Shown: positions 1-6,008, numbered from the stretch's first letter. The stretch is 8,448 nt of DNA from an uncultured Clostridia bacterium (GCA_944392065.1 CALXVO010000053.1:1-8448), one strand, 5' to 3'. A program made the numbers and translations. Notes: generated by a model not told the origin, from the letters alone.

Positions 1-76
1 TTTGCGACAGCAAGGTACAAAAAAATTTGAGAAATATACATACTACTAAGACGTATACTACAAATTTACGCTGAAC
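1..76. repeat. Right arm of an inverted-repeat (MITE-like) element, copy A, cut by window edge
   Basis: These bases match 7495-7570, the right arm of the complete element at 7329-7575, with about five mismatches over 76 positions. The match starts at base 1, so the rest of the copy lies outside the window. The conserved block at 32-52 is the reverse complement, with one substitution, of the left-arm block at 7364-7384. No open frame is present. It is best read as one end of a dispersed non-autonomous element. Confidence 0.85.
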
Positions 77-175
77 AATAACGTTGTTTTTTGTTTATTT
101 TGTATTTGCATCTCTTTTGCAGTTTGCTTTTATAATTTGAAGTTGTTTGCAATTGTTTTTTCTTGCATTTTATTA

Positions 176-500
176 CTATAGAAAGGATAGGCTATCCTGC
201 AAAAGTTTTATCCTTTTAATATTTTCTTTTACTTCTGCTATGTAGCCTATCCTTGTATTCCTTTTATTATATTTTTCGCTTTTTATCATATTATAAGAAA
301 GGTGTTCATTTGCTTTATTTTGTTTTTTGCATTTTATTTCTATAACTATACTACTATTGTTTAGAGTATAGCTCTCTCCAGACTGTCCAACAATTCCGTA
401 TATTTACATAAGATGATATTGTGACATCTTTTTTTAGAGCTACTTTGTTCTCTAAACTGTAACTCTCTCTCTCTCTTACAGCCTCAACAGTTTTATTCAT
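176..500 (-). pseudogene. Frame-broken small hypothetical gene, unknown family
   Basis: An ATG at 500-498 follows AAAGGAG (518-512) and a strong promoter. It opens a frame of 48 codons ending in TAG at 356-354, starting MNKTVEAVRERESYSLENK. A second frame, offset by one base, is open without a stop from 403 to a TAG at 178-176. It reads in part GIVGQSGESYTLNN and ends in a Lys/Glu-rich segment with IGYIAEVKENIKRIK. The two frames overlap at 403-354. Losing two bases in the TATA run near 398-402, or gaining one base there, would join them into one protein of about 107 residues. An (AG)7 dinucleotide tract lies in codons 9-13, but gain or loss of one unit does not connect the frames. No family is recognised. 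It may be a decayed gene, a sequencing error, or just the 48-residue ORF alone. Confidence 0.45.
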
Positions 501-541
501 TTTTATTCTTTCTCCTTTGCTTTTTTCATCCTTATGTGCCT

Positions 542-570
542 ATTATACCAATATATTTTTCTCTTTTCAA
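542..570 (-). promoter_or_regulatory. Sigma-A promoter for the small broken gene
   Basis: On the minus strand TTGAAA (570-565) is followed after exactly 17 bases by TATAAT (547-542). Transcription would start near 535, giving a leader of about 35 bases before the AAAGGAG and ATG at 500. The -35 box lies just 16 bases beyond the stop codon of the ATPase gene, so the small gene has its own promoter although it is co-oriented with the ATPase. Confidence 0.7.
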
Positions 571-586
571 GTGCTTCGTAACAATT

Positions 587-1852
587 TTACACATATTCTA
601 TTGGCACATAATAATTATTATCATCAATTGCAATTATATTCTCCATCATACATAAAATGATGCCATTTCCAACTTCTGTTCCAAATTTATTTACAATATC
701 AAAATTCTTTATTGCTGTCTTTCCTGGATTAGCACTTTTCTTTATTTCTACAGGATAAACTTTATTATCATAAAATACCAATAAATCAATTTCTTTTTGA
801 TTTGTATCTCTATAATAGTAGAGTCTAGTTCTAGGATCTAAACCATTATTAGTATACGATTTTACAATTTCACTTATTATATATGTTTCAAATATTGCTC
901 CATTATATGCGCTCTTTTCTAATGTTTCGCTACTCATATACCCAGTTAAGTAACACGCAAGCCCTGTATCCATAAAATAAATCTTTGGTCTTTTTATTGC
1001 TTTTTGTATATTATTGTTTGAATATGATTGAAGCATAAAAATCAAGTTAGTGTTTTTTAATATAGACATCCATTCATCCACTGTTTTAGAATCTACTTCT
1101 ACATCATTTGCAATATCCACTGCGTTATACTCCTGAGCAGTCCTTGCTGCAACAGATGATAAAAATTTAAGAAATTTAGTTTCATCTTTAATATTTATTA
1201 GCTGTCTAATATCTCTTTCTATATATGTTCTAATATATGTCTCATAAAATTGTTCTCTATTTCTTCCGTTTTCATTATTTACTTCTGGATAACTACCATT
1301 AATAATTTTTTCAAATATTTCACTAGTTGATTTTGTTTCTGTTCTTTCTTTATTTTTTATTATATCAATAGCTGGTAAAAATACAGGTTCCTCTTTGTTT
1401 TCTATCTCTCTTTCTGAAAAGCCATATAAGTCAAGGATACCTATTCTTCCAGTAAGAGATTCACTAACATTTTGCATTGTTTGAAACACTTGCGAACCAG
1501 TTAGATAATACAATGTTCCTACTTCTTTTCCATCTCCAAACATTTCATTTTTTCTTGCATTATCCACTTTTATTTTTATATATGATAATAAATCTGGTGC
1601 ATATTGAAATTCATCAATAATAAGAGGTATTTCATAAGTCCTTAAAAATAATTCTGGGTCTTCTATGGCTTGACTTCTCACTATTAGATTATCTAATGAA
1701 ACATAATTTATTTTTTTATCAGATGTAGCAACTAAATGATTTAACAATGTAGTTTTTCCAACTTGTCTTGGCCCTGTAATCATTATTACTGGGCAATTGC
1801 CTATTAATTCATTTAAACTTTTTTCAATAGTTCTAGTTTTGTATTTCTCCAT
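587..1852 (-). CDS. AAA-type ATPase with DUF4143 C-terminal domain
   Basis: A 421-residue cytoplasmic protein of the widespread single-gene family of ATPases with a C-terminal DUF4143 region. The N-terminal P-loop GPRQVGKT is at residues 27-34, the Walker B strand LIIDEFQ at 77-83, and a sensor-like YLTGS at 116-120. The C-terminal third carries a set resembling the PD-(D/E)XK nuclease fold: a helix with E322 (FETYIISEIVK), D356 in KEIDLLVF, and E369/K371 in PVEIKKS. Whether it cuts DNA is not known for the family, and most members have no assigned role. Length is usual (about 400-430) and no signal peptide or membrane segment is visible. The start is supported by GAAAGGAAT ten bases upstream of the ATG and by a good promoter at 1893-1921. 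The gene sits alone between arms of two copies of the same repeat, as expected for mobile or accessory cargo. Family call is sure; biological role is open. Confidence 0.92.
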   Translation of the reverse strand: MEKYKTRTIEKSLNELIGNCPVIMITGPRQVGKTTLLNHLVATSDKKINYVSLDNLIVRSQAIEDPELFLRTYEIPLIIDEFQYAPDLLSYIKIKVDNARKNEMFGDGKEVGTLYYLTGSQVFQTMQNVSESLTGRIGILDLYGFSEREIENKEEPVFLPAIDIIKNKERTETKSTSEIFEKIINGSYPEVNNENGRNREQFYETYIRTYIERDIRQLINIKDETKFLKFLSSVAARTAQEYNAVDIANDVEVDSKTVDEWMSILKNTNLIFMLQSYSNNNIQKAIKRPKIYFMDTGLACYLTGYMSSETLEKSAYNGAIFETYIISEIVKSYTNNGLDPRTRLYYYRDTNQKEIDLLVFYDNKVYPVEIKKSANPGKTAIKNFDIVNKFGTEVGNGIILCMMENIIAIDDNNYYVPIEYV

Positions 1853-1892
1853 TTTTATCTATTCCTTTCAATTCAATAAATTAACTATACAT

Positions 1893-1921
1893 ATTATAAC
1901 CTATTTTATATAAAATGTCTA
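1893..1921 (-). promoter_or_regulatory. Promoter of the DUF4143 ATPase
   Basis: Minus strand TAGACA (1921-1916), 17-base spacer, TATAAT (1898-1893). The predicted start near 1886 leaves a leader of about 33 bases to the ATG at 1852. A strong hairpin (1931-1965) lies directly upstream of the -35 box. Confidence 0.7.
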
Positions 1922-1930
1922 TCAATTTTC

Positions 1931-1965
1931 TAGATAAATTTGGAGTTGCATTCCGAGTTTATCTA
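1931..1965. other. 14-bp inverted repeat upstream of the ATPase promoter
   Basis: The arms at 1931-1944 and 1952-1965 pair over 14 positions, with two G-T pairs, around a 7-base loop. The outer eight base pairs (TAGATAAA/TTTATCTA) are perfect. No T-run follows on either strand, so it does not look like a terminator. Its place next to the -35 box of the ATPase suggests an operator or a relic of the adjoining repeat. Confidence 0.5.
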
Positions 1966-1967
1966 CT

Positions 1968-2062
1968 ATTCAGAGTAGAATTTAATTTTACATCTATATC
2001 TTAGTAGTATGTATATTTAGAGAATTTTTAAGGTAGCACTTAAGCTACCAAACGAGCGTGGC
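1968..2062. repeat. Left arm of the inverted-repeat element, copy B (no right arm found)
   Basis: From 1981 the sequence tracks the left arm of the complete element (from 7347), with few differences up to about 2026. After that it has its own small hairpin, GGTAGC (2032-2037) with GCTACC (2044-2049). It then shares ACCAAACGAGC with the complete copy (2047-2057 and 7411-7421). Beyond this point the two copies diverge, and no matching right arm occurs before 7329. The copy is therefore truncated, recombined, or carries different internal DNA. Confidence 0.75.
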
Positions 2063-2287
2063 AGAAGGATAAAGCGAATCAGACCTTTATCCCTTTTAAA
2101 AACGGATGATTACAGCTTTATGGATCAACACGTGCAACTCATCTCTGCGAGTCCATATCATGTAATTATCCAAATGTTTCCCTATTCTAGATTAATTCTA
2201 GATCTACGATACGCAAAACCTGAGGATTGGGTTCCAGTATACTTCTATCTTCCAATCTCTAATCTCTACCTTCTAGCCCCAAGCCCT
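2063..2287. other. Gene-free stretch of higher GC downstream of the prepilin-like gene
   Basis: No convincing gene is present. The only frame (2120-2314, plus) has no ribosome-binding site and no family resemblance. By hand count, GC over 2041-2280 is about 40%, clearly above the surrounding DNA. The part nearest the prepilin stop codon is purine-rich on the minus strand and holds a tandem AGAGATT pair. A stem GGATAAAG/CTTTATCC (2067-2074, 2085-2092) and a direct repeat ATTCTAGAT (two copies with 2 bases between, about 2194-2213) are visible. Candidates are a 3' untranslated RNA, a recombination site, or the inner part of repeat copy B. Confidence 0.4.
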
Positions 2288-3727
2288 CTATTTATACAAA
2301 ATAGGACGGGATGAAATATCAATATCCCCTGTTGTACCACATTTGTAGAATCCATTATTACTATCTATTGCGGGCTTTGCAATCGGAGCATCTCTAAAGC
2401 TTCCACCAGATACTCTATAATCTGTTCCATCTATTCTTTTTTCTGTTGTCCATTCTCCAGCATTGCCTGCTAAATCAAATATATTATTAGCTATATTTCT
2501 TTTGGCCGGATTGGTATCTGCTCCTGTATCAATCAGCACTTCTAAGCTACTAGCATTTTTCATTGCTAAACTCTCCAGATTTATATATTCTATTATTTTA
2601 TTATACCCCTCAGAAATTATATATGTTCCATCATTATCTACTACACTATCTAATGAATAGCAATTTCCTCTAAAACCAAAATCATACTCTGTACCTCCCT
2701 CTTTACGATAGTTTCCCCAACTTCCACTACTTTGTAATTCACCTAATGTTTTACCTCTTGTAGCCAATATCCAGTTTAATGTTGTTGTTCTGGCATAGCT
2801 ATTCATCATTGCACTTTGTACTTCTCCATTATACATACTCTCTAAATTAGCTTTGGCTGTACTCCAATCTATATTTGTCCATGGCATTACTTGTGCTACA
2901 CATACTGGTGTTCCTTCTATATTTCTTGCTTCATTTGTAAACTCTAACTCTGGGGAATCTCCACTTTTTTGTCCTGGCATCCCCATCTCGTATCTTCCCA
3001 TATAAAACCCAGAATTTTCTGCTACACTTTGTTTAAAATATGCTACACTCTTTTTATTATTTATATCTCCTTCCTCTTCTTCCCATGCTGTATATTCTAT
3101 TCCACTTCCATTTACAGTTCTACTTAGTTCGCTTACTCCTACTGTAATTTCTTCTGTTCTACCAATTTCTCTTCCCTCACTATTTTTTGCTACTACATAT
3201 ACTTTGTAAGCTACTCCTTTAACAGGTATCCATACAAATTCATTTCCTATGCTTGTATCTTGTATTACATAACCTGTATCCACAGTTCCTTCTAAATACC
3301 TAAATCCACTTGGCATATATGGATCTTTGTTTTCTAAGGTTATGCTTGTTGTATAGGTTGATTCACTTTGTGATGTTTTTAATTCTCCATTTACATAGTA
3401 GTCATAACTTGCCACTCTTTCATCTGCTGTTTCAACCTCTATTGTTATATTTTCATTTGTATGGCTTTCTTTTATATTTACTTCTGCCGGTATGTAATTA
3501 GAAAGTTCATCTGCCAAAGCATCCATATACTCTTGTTCTGCTACAACCGAATTTGCTTGCATATCTCTTGCTCTTTCTGCCATTTTTACTAATCCATTCT
3601 TCCCAAACGCAAAGTTTATTGCTACTGTGGCTAATATTATTAGGATTATTATTGTTACCACAAGTGCGACAAGTGTTATCCCCTTTTCTTTAGAAATTCT
3701 TTGAAATCTTTTTCTTAATTTTTCCAT
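2288..3727 (-). CDS. Prepilin-like secreted protein with Fn3/Ig-like and FGE-sulfatase (C-type lectin fold) domains
   Basis: A 479-residue surface protein. The N-terminus is a type IV prepilin signal: a basic 16-residue leader ending in KEKG, cleaved before ITLVALVV, then a hydrophobic helix to about residue 41. Mature position 5 is Ala rather than the usual Glu, as in an atypical set seen widely in Clostridia. Residues about 95-200 look like Fn3/Ig-like strands (ASYDYYVNGE, YKVYVVAKNSEGREIG), with an FGE-type opening (GYVIQDTSIGNEFVWIPV, 152-169) set inside them. From about 239 to the end the protein follows the formylglycine-generating-enzyme-like fold: GFYMGRYEMG, MPWTNIDW, NIFDLAGNAGEWT (412-427), YRVSGGSFRD (437-446) and C-terminal SSRPILYK. 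This domain is likely for binding rather than catalysis, and the same scaffold is a common target of diversity-generating retroelements. AAGGGGAT six bases before the ATG supports the start. It is a single-gene unit. Confidence 0.88.
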   Translation of the reverse strand: MEKLRKRFQRISKEKGITLVALVVTIIILIILATVAINFAFGKNGLVKMAERARDMQANSVVAEQEYMDALADELSNYIPAEVNIKESHTNENITIEVETADERVASYDYYVNGELKTSQSESTYTTSITLENKDPYMPSGFRYLEGTVDTGYVIQDTSIGNEFVWIPVKGVAYKVYVVAKNSEGREIGRTEEITVGVSELSRTVNGSGIEYTAWEEEEGDINNKKSVAYFKQSVAENSGFYMGRYEMGMPGQKSGDSPELEFTNEARNIEGTPVCVAQVMPWTNIDWSTAKANLESMYNGEVQSAMMNSYARTTTLNWILATRGKTLGELQSSGSWGNYRKEGGTEYDFGFRGNCYSLDSVVDNDGTYIISEGYNKIIEYINLESLAMKNASSLEVLIDTGADTNPAKRNIANNIFDLAGNAGEWTTEKRIDGTDYRVSGGSFRDAPIAKPAIDSNNGFYKCGTTGDIDISSRPILYK

Positions 3728-3830
3728 TTTTTATCCCCTTTTTTTTGCTTTCTCTCTACAGTTGCAACGATTTCAGCTATTGTAGAATTCGCTTTTCTTC
3801 CTCCTTAAAGAATTTAATCATTATATTTCT

Positions 3831-3859
3831 ATTTTACATTATATTGTATGTTTTTTCAA
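3831..3859 (-). promoter_or_regulatory. Likely promoter of the prepilin-like gene
   Basis: Minus strand TTGAAA (3859-3854), 17 bases, TAAAAT (3836-3831). An alternative -10, TATAAT (3843-3838), overlaps but has only a poor -35 (TATTGT, 3866-3861). The leader to the ATG at 3727 would be about 100 bases. Phased AATTGTAAT repeats lie immediately upstream. Confidence 0.5.
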
Positions 3860-3870
3860 TACAATAAGCA

Positions 3871-3912
3871 AATTGTAATCGAATTGTAATACTTTCGTAA
3901 TTGAATTGTAAT
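3871..3912. repeat. Helically phased AATTGTAAT repeats, operator-like
   Basis: Exact AATTGTAAT copies start at 3871, 3882 and 3904, spaced 11 and 22 bases. A degenerate copy (TTTCGTAAT) sits at 3893, so the array is four units of 11 bp. This places each copy on nearly the same face of the helix. It lies just upstream of the -35 box of the prepilin-like gene and about 80 bases before the promoter of the divergent thioesterase. A regulator-binding array or UP-like element is inferred. Confidence 0.6.
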
Positions 3913-3991
3913 ATTTGTTGCAATTCATATCTTGTTCTTAGAATGTCGGAGCAATGTATATTTTCATAAAATAAGAATTTTTTTACTTTTT

Positions 3992-4021
3992 TTGCCAACA
4001 TGTACATTTTTGTGCTATAAT
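3992..4021 (+). promoter_or_regulatory. Promoter of the 4HBT thioesterase
   Basis: TTGCCA (3992-3997), 18-base spacer, TATAAT (4016-4021). Transcription would begin near 4028, about 48 bases before the ATG at 4076, with AGGAT about ten bases upstream of that ATG. Confidence 0.7.
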
Positions 4022-4075
4022 AAATAACGTGTTTTTATAAACATTTTTTAGCTTAAAGATAGGATGTGATTTTAA

Positions 4076-4493
4076 ATGATTTCAAAAAGTATAGTAAATG
4101 TTAGATATGCTGAAACAGATAAAATGGGTATTGTACATCATTCTGTGTACCCAATTTGGTTTGAACTAGCAAGAACAGATTTATCAAAACTAGCTGGTTT
4201 TTCATATGCTAAAATGGAAGAAGTGCGGGATTATGACACCTTTAGTAGAGCTTAATTGTAAATATTACAGTCCTTCTTATTATGATGATGAACTTACTGT
4301 AACTGCAACAGTAAGTAAACTTACTCCAGCTAGAGTTATGTTTTCTTATGAAGTATTTAGAGATAATAATATGGAAAAGCCTATTTGTACTGGTTATACA
4401 GTTCATGCAATTGTGAATAAAGATATGAAACCAATAAATACAAAGAAGCTATTTCCAGAAATTTATGAAGCAATGGAAAAAATGATGAATTAG
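4076..4493 (+). pseudogene. Acyl-CoA thioesterase (4HBT/YbgC-like hotdog), broken by a +1 frameshift
   Basis: The first frame (4076-4255) encodes the N-terminal hotdog half with the family signature RYAETDKMGIVHHSVYPIWF. D15 is the expected catalytic aspartate. The frame ends early at TAA 4253-4255. The rest of the fold lies in the next frame, with GIMTPLVELNCKY followed by the β-strand-rich half and the C-terminal helix ending at TAG 4491-4493. Removing one base at about 4223, just after GAA GAA codons 48-49, fuses them as KMEE-C-GIMTPLVE. This yields about 138 residues, the normal length for this family of small cytoplasmic thioesterases. Promoter and ribosome-binding site are intact, so the break is recent, a sequencing error, or (less likely) a programmed +1 shift. 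The substrate cannot be told from sequence. A second thioesterase follows, suggesting a shared role in acyl-chain release. Confidence 0.85.
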
Positions 4494-4524
4494 ATTAATT
4501 TTATAATATGTTTTTATTTTAATA

Positions 4525-4577
4525 GGTCTGTCCCTAAAGCGACAACTTTGTCGTTTTTTTGGCCTGTCCCTAAAACG
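4525..4577. repeat. Pair of GTCCC-core short repeats (REP-like)
   Basis: GGTCTGTCCCTAAAGCG (4525-4541) and GGCCTGTCCCTAAAACG (4561-4577) agree at 15 of 17 positions in the same orientation and flank a terminator-like hairpin. The GGGACAG core is reminiscent of REP-like repeats known in many bacteria. No transposase is present here. Confidence 0.6.
4536..4560 (+). terminator. Intrinsic terminator between the two thioesterases
   Basis: AAAGCGACAA pairs with TTGTCGTTTT around CT (up to ten pairs with one G-T, 4536-4557). The T-run extends to 4560. It would end the 4HBT transcript, so the following acyl-ACP thioesterase, which has no clear promoter of its own, may depend on readthrough. Confidence 0.6.
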
Positions 4578-4593
4578 CCAAGGAGGTAAGAAA

Positions 4594-5328
4594 ATGATTT
4601 TTGAACATAAAACTAGAGTAGATATTGGTAAGGTAAATGCCAATGCAGAAGTAACAAATAAAGGGATGCTTGCACTTCTTGAAAATGTAGCTTGTATGCA
4701 TTCAGATAAAGCAGGTTTTGGTATTCGTGAGATACCTACAACTCGCTTATCTTGGGTACAACTAAATTGGAGAGTTCAGATTATTAGAAGACTTAAATAT
4801 GGAGAAGAAATTCTAATTAAAACTTGGGCTAGAGATGCTACTAAGTCAATTACATTACGTGATTTTGAGGTCTTAGATAGCAAATGTAAAACGGTATGTG
4901 TTGCAACCACACGTTGGACATTGACTAATATAGATACACAAGGAATAACCAAAATAACAGATGATGTTATTGAAAAATATATACCTGAAGATAATACAGT
5001 TATGCCTAACTTTGAATTTAAGAAATTAAAAGAACCAGATACTTTTTCTAATGAATATATATATACTACTCAAAGAAGAGATATTGATGTAAATAAACAC
5101 ATGCATAATTTAAATTACTTGGATTTGGCGTATGAGGCCTTACCTGAGAATGTATATAAAGAAATAACACATAAAGGTGATTTTGAAAATATAGAAGTAA
5201 TGTATAAGACTGCTATTAGGCTAGGAGATATCTCTAAATGTTTATATTCGTTTAATGAGGGAAAACATACAGTTGCTATTAAGAGTATAGATGATAGTTC
5301 TTTACACTGCATTATAGAATTGTGGTAA
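4594..5328 (+). CDS. Acyl-ACP thioesterase (FatA/FatB-related bacterial family)
   Basis: A 244-residue cytoplasmic enzyme that hydrolyses acyl-ACP to free fatty acid, with two tandem hotdog domains. The N-terminal hotdog is seen in NKGMLALLENVACMHSD (22-38) and RLSWVQLNWRVQIIRR (51-66). The C-terminal hotdog bears RRDIDVNKHMHNLNYLDLAYE (161-181), matching the plant and bacterial D-x-N-x-H catalytic block: D165, N167 and H169. E201 in IEVMYK is in the place expected for the fourth residue. Length is typical for bacterial members. The start is fixed by a perfect AAGGAGG eight bases upstream of the ATG. It follows the broken 4HBT gene, separated by a terminator hairpin and REP-like repeats. No clear promoter is seen, apart from a lone TATAAT at 4502-4507. 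The natural acyl chain length cannot be predicted from sequence. Confidence 0.93.
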   Translation: MIFEHKTRVDIGKVNANAEVTNKGMLALLENVACMHSDKAGFGIREIPTTRLSWVQLNWRVQIIRRLKYGEEILIKTWARDATKSITLRDFEVLDSKCKTVCVATTRWTLTNIDTQGITKITDDVIEKYIPEDNTVMPNFEFKKLKEPDTFSNEYIYTTQRRDIDVNKHMHNLNYLDLAYEALPENVYKEITHKGDFENIEVMYKTAIRLGDISKCLYSFNEGKHTVAIKSIDDSSLHCIIELW

Positions 5329-5374
5329 ATTTTATATCTCGTACAACATTTTTTACATTTTACTACATTTTTTA

Positions 5375-5403
5375 TTTACTTAAAATGCTTTCAATGTTAT
5401 AAT
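5375..5403 (+). promoter_or_regulatory. Promoter of the acidic small-protein gene; decides its start
   Basis: TTTACT (5375-5380), 17 bases, TATAAT (5398-5403). Transcription near 5410 would begin after the ATG at 5404, which also lacks a ribosome-binding site. The ATG at 5437, preceded by AGAGGA, is therefore the better start. Confidence 0.6.
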
Positions 5404-5436
5404 ATGTTTAAATTTAGATACGAGAGGATAAAATTG

Positions 5437-5931
5437 ATGGTAATTAATAAAGATGGATTAATTACTGAAAATCAAAATACACGAGTTCAAAATAAAACAG
5501 CTAATGAAGAATTAAAAGAAAACAATGTGGTACAAGATAATTTTGGTTTTAGTAGTAATAATAATCAAATAATAACTAATTTAATAAATAGAGACTTAAC
5601 TCTTAAAAACGATATGTTAGAAAACTCTAAAGCTAGTAATCTCAAAGATGGTTCGTTAGATAATGGAGATTCATATGAGGCTGTAGAAATATCTGAATCT
5701 TTAAGTGAAATATCCAAATCTTCATCTGAAGCAGAAACAGTTGAAACTATAAGTGAAGAGCATGCATCTACAACCGAAAAAGAAACAGTCGAAACTAATT
5801 GTTTAGCTTTAACTGTACGTAAAGATTATAACTATGCTATTGCTAAAAACACTGTATTTAAAACCATTCGTATGAGCATAAAGGTTGCGATATCTACTTT
5901 TTTACTAAATTTAATAAAGCTTTTCTTTTAG
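5437..5931 (+). CDS. Hypothetical acidic, Ser/Glu-rich protein with hydrophobic C-terminal tail
   Basis: About 164 residues from the ATG at 5437. A longer in-frame start at 5404 is rejected because it overlaps the -10 box and has no ribosome-binding site. No family is recognised. Residues 1-60 are polar and Asn-rich. Residues 80-120 are strongly acidic and Ser/Thr-rich, with ETVET occurring twice (100-104 approx., 116-120). The last 40 residues change character to a basic, likely conserved segment (LTVRKDYNYAIAKNTVFKTI) followed by SIKVAISTFLLNLIKLFF at the very end. That tail could be an amphipathic or tail-anchor helix holding the protein to the membrane with the acidic region in the cytoplasm. 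There is no N-terminal signal peptide. A strong bidirectional terminator follows, so it is a single-gene unit. Confidence 0.65.
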   Translation: MVINKDGLITENQNTRVQNKTANEELKENNVVQDNFGFSSNNNQIITNLINRDLTLKNDMLENSKASNLKDGSLDNGDSYEAVEISESLSEISKSSSEAETVETISEEHASTTEKETVETNCLALTVRKDYNYAIAKNTVFKTIRMSIKVAISTFLLNLIKLFF

Positions 5932-5991
5932 AATAAAAGTGACTTTTCCTTTTATAGCATTTTGTTTCTCAATATTTACAGCTCAGTAAAA

Positions 5992-6008
5992 CTTAGGTTT
6001 TACCTAAG
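5992..6008. other. Small perfect hairpin before the terminator
   Basis: CTTAGGT and ACCTAAG form a perfect 7-bp stem with a TTT loop. It precedes the main terminator and may assist termination or 3'-end protection. Confidence 0.4.

Noticed and set aside
410..436. Terminator-like hairpin AAGATG/CATCTT followed by a T-run on the plus strand
   Set aside because: The six-pair stem is weak, no plus-strand gene precedes it, and it lies inside the minus-strand reading frame of the small broken gene.
2063..2290. Template repeat of a diversity-generating retroelement
   Set aside because: Compared by eye with the 3' end of the prepilin-like gene, no similar stretch with adenine differences was found, and no reverse transcriptase is present.
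2120..2314. Plus-strand ORF of 64 codons in the GC-richer segment
   Set aside because: No ribosome-binding site, no recognisable family, and it runs antisense into the end of the prepilin-like gene.
2463..3501. Plus-strand ORFs inside the prepilin-like gene (2463-2660, 3310-3501)
   Set aside because: Both are antisense shadows of a well-supported gene, with hydrophobic low-complexity translations and no start signals.
4206..4493. Independent 95-residue protein starting at 4206
   Set aside because: The first residues are out-of-frame reading of the thioesterase; the rest is its C-terminal half, and no ribosome-binding site precedes 4206.
4449..4643. Minus-strand ORF with repeated RFRDRP
   Set aside because: The repeat in the peptide only mirrors the GTCCC DNA repeats, and the ORF overlaps two plus-strand genes.
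5115..5312. Minus-strand ORF inside the acyl-ACP thioesterase
   Set aside because: Antisense shadow of a gene with clear catalytic motifs; no start signals.
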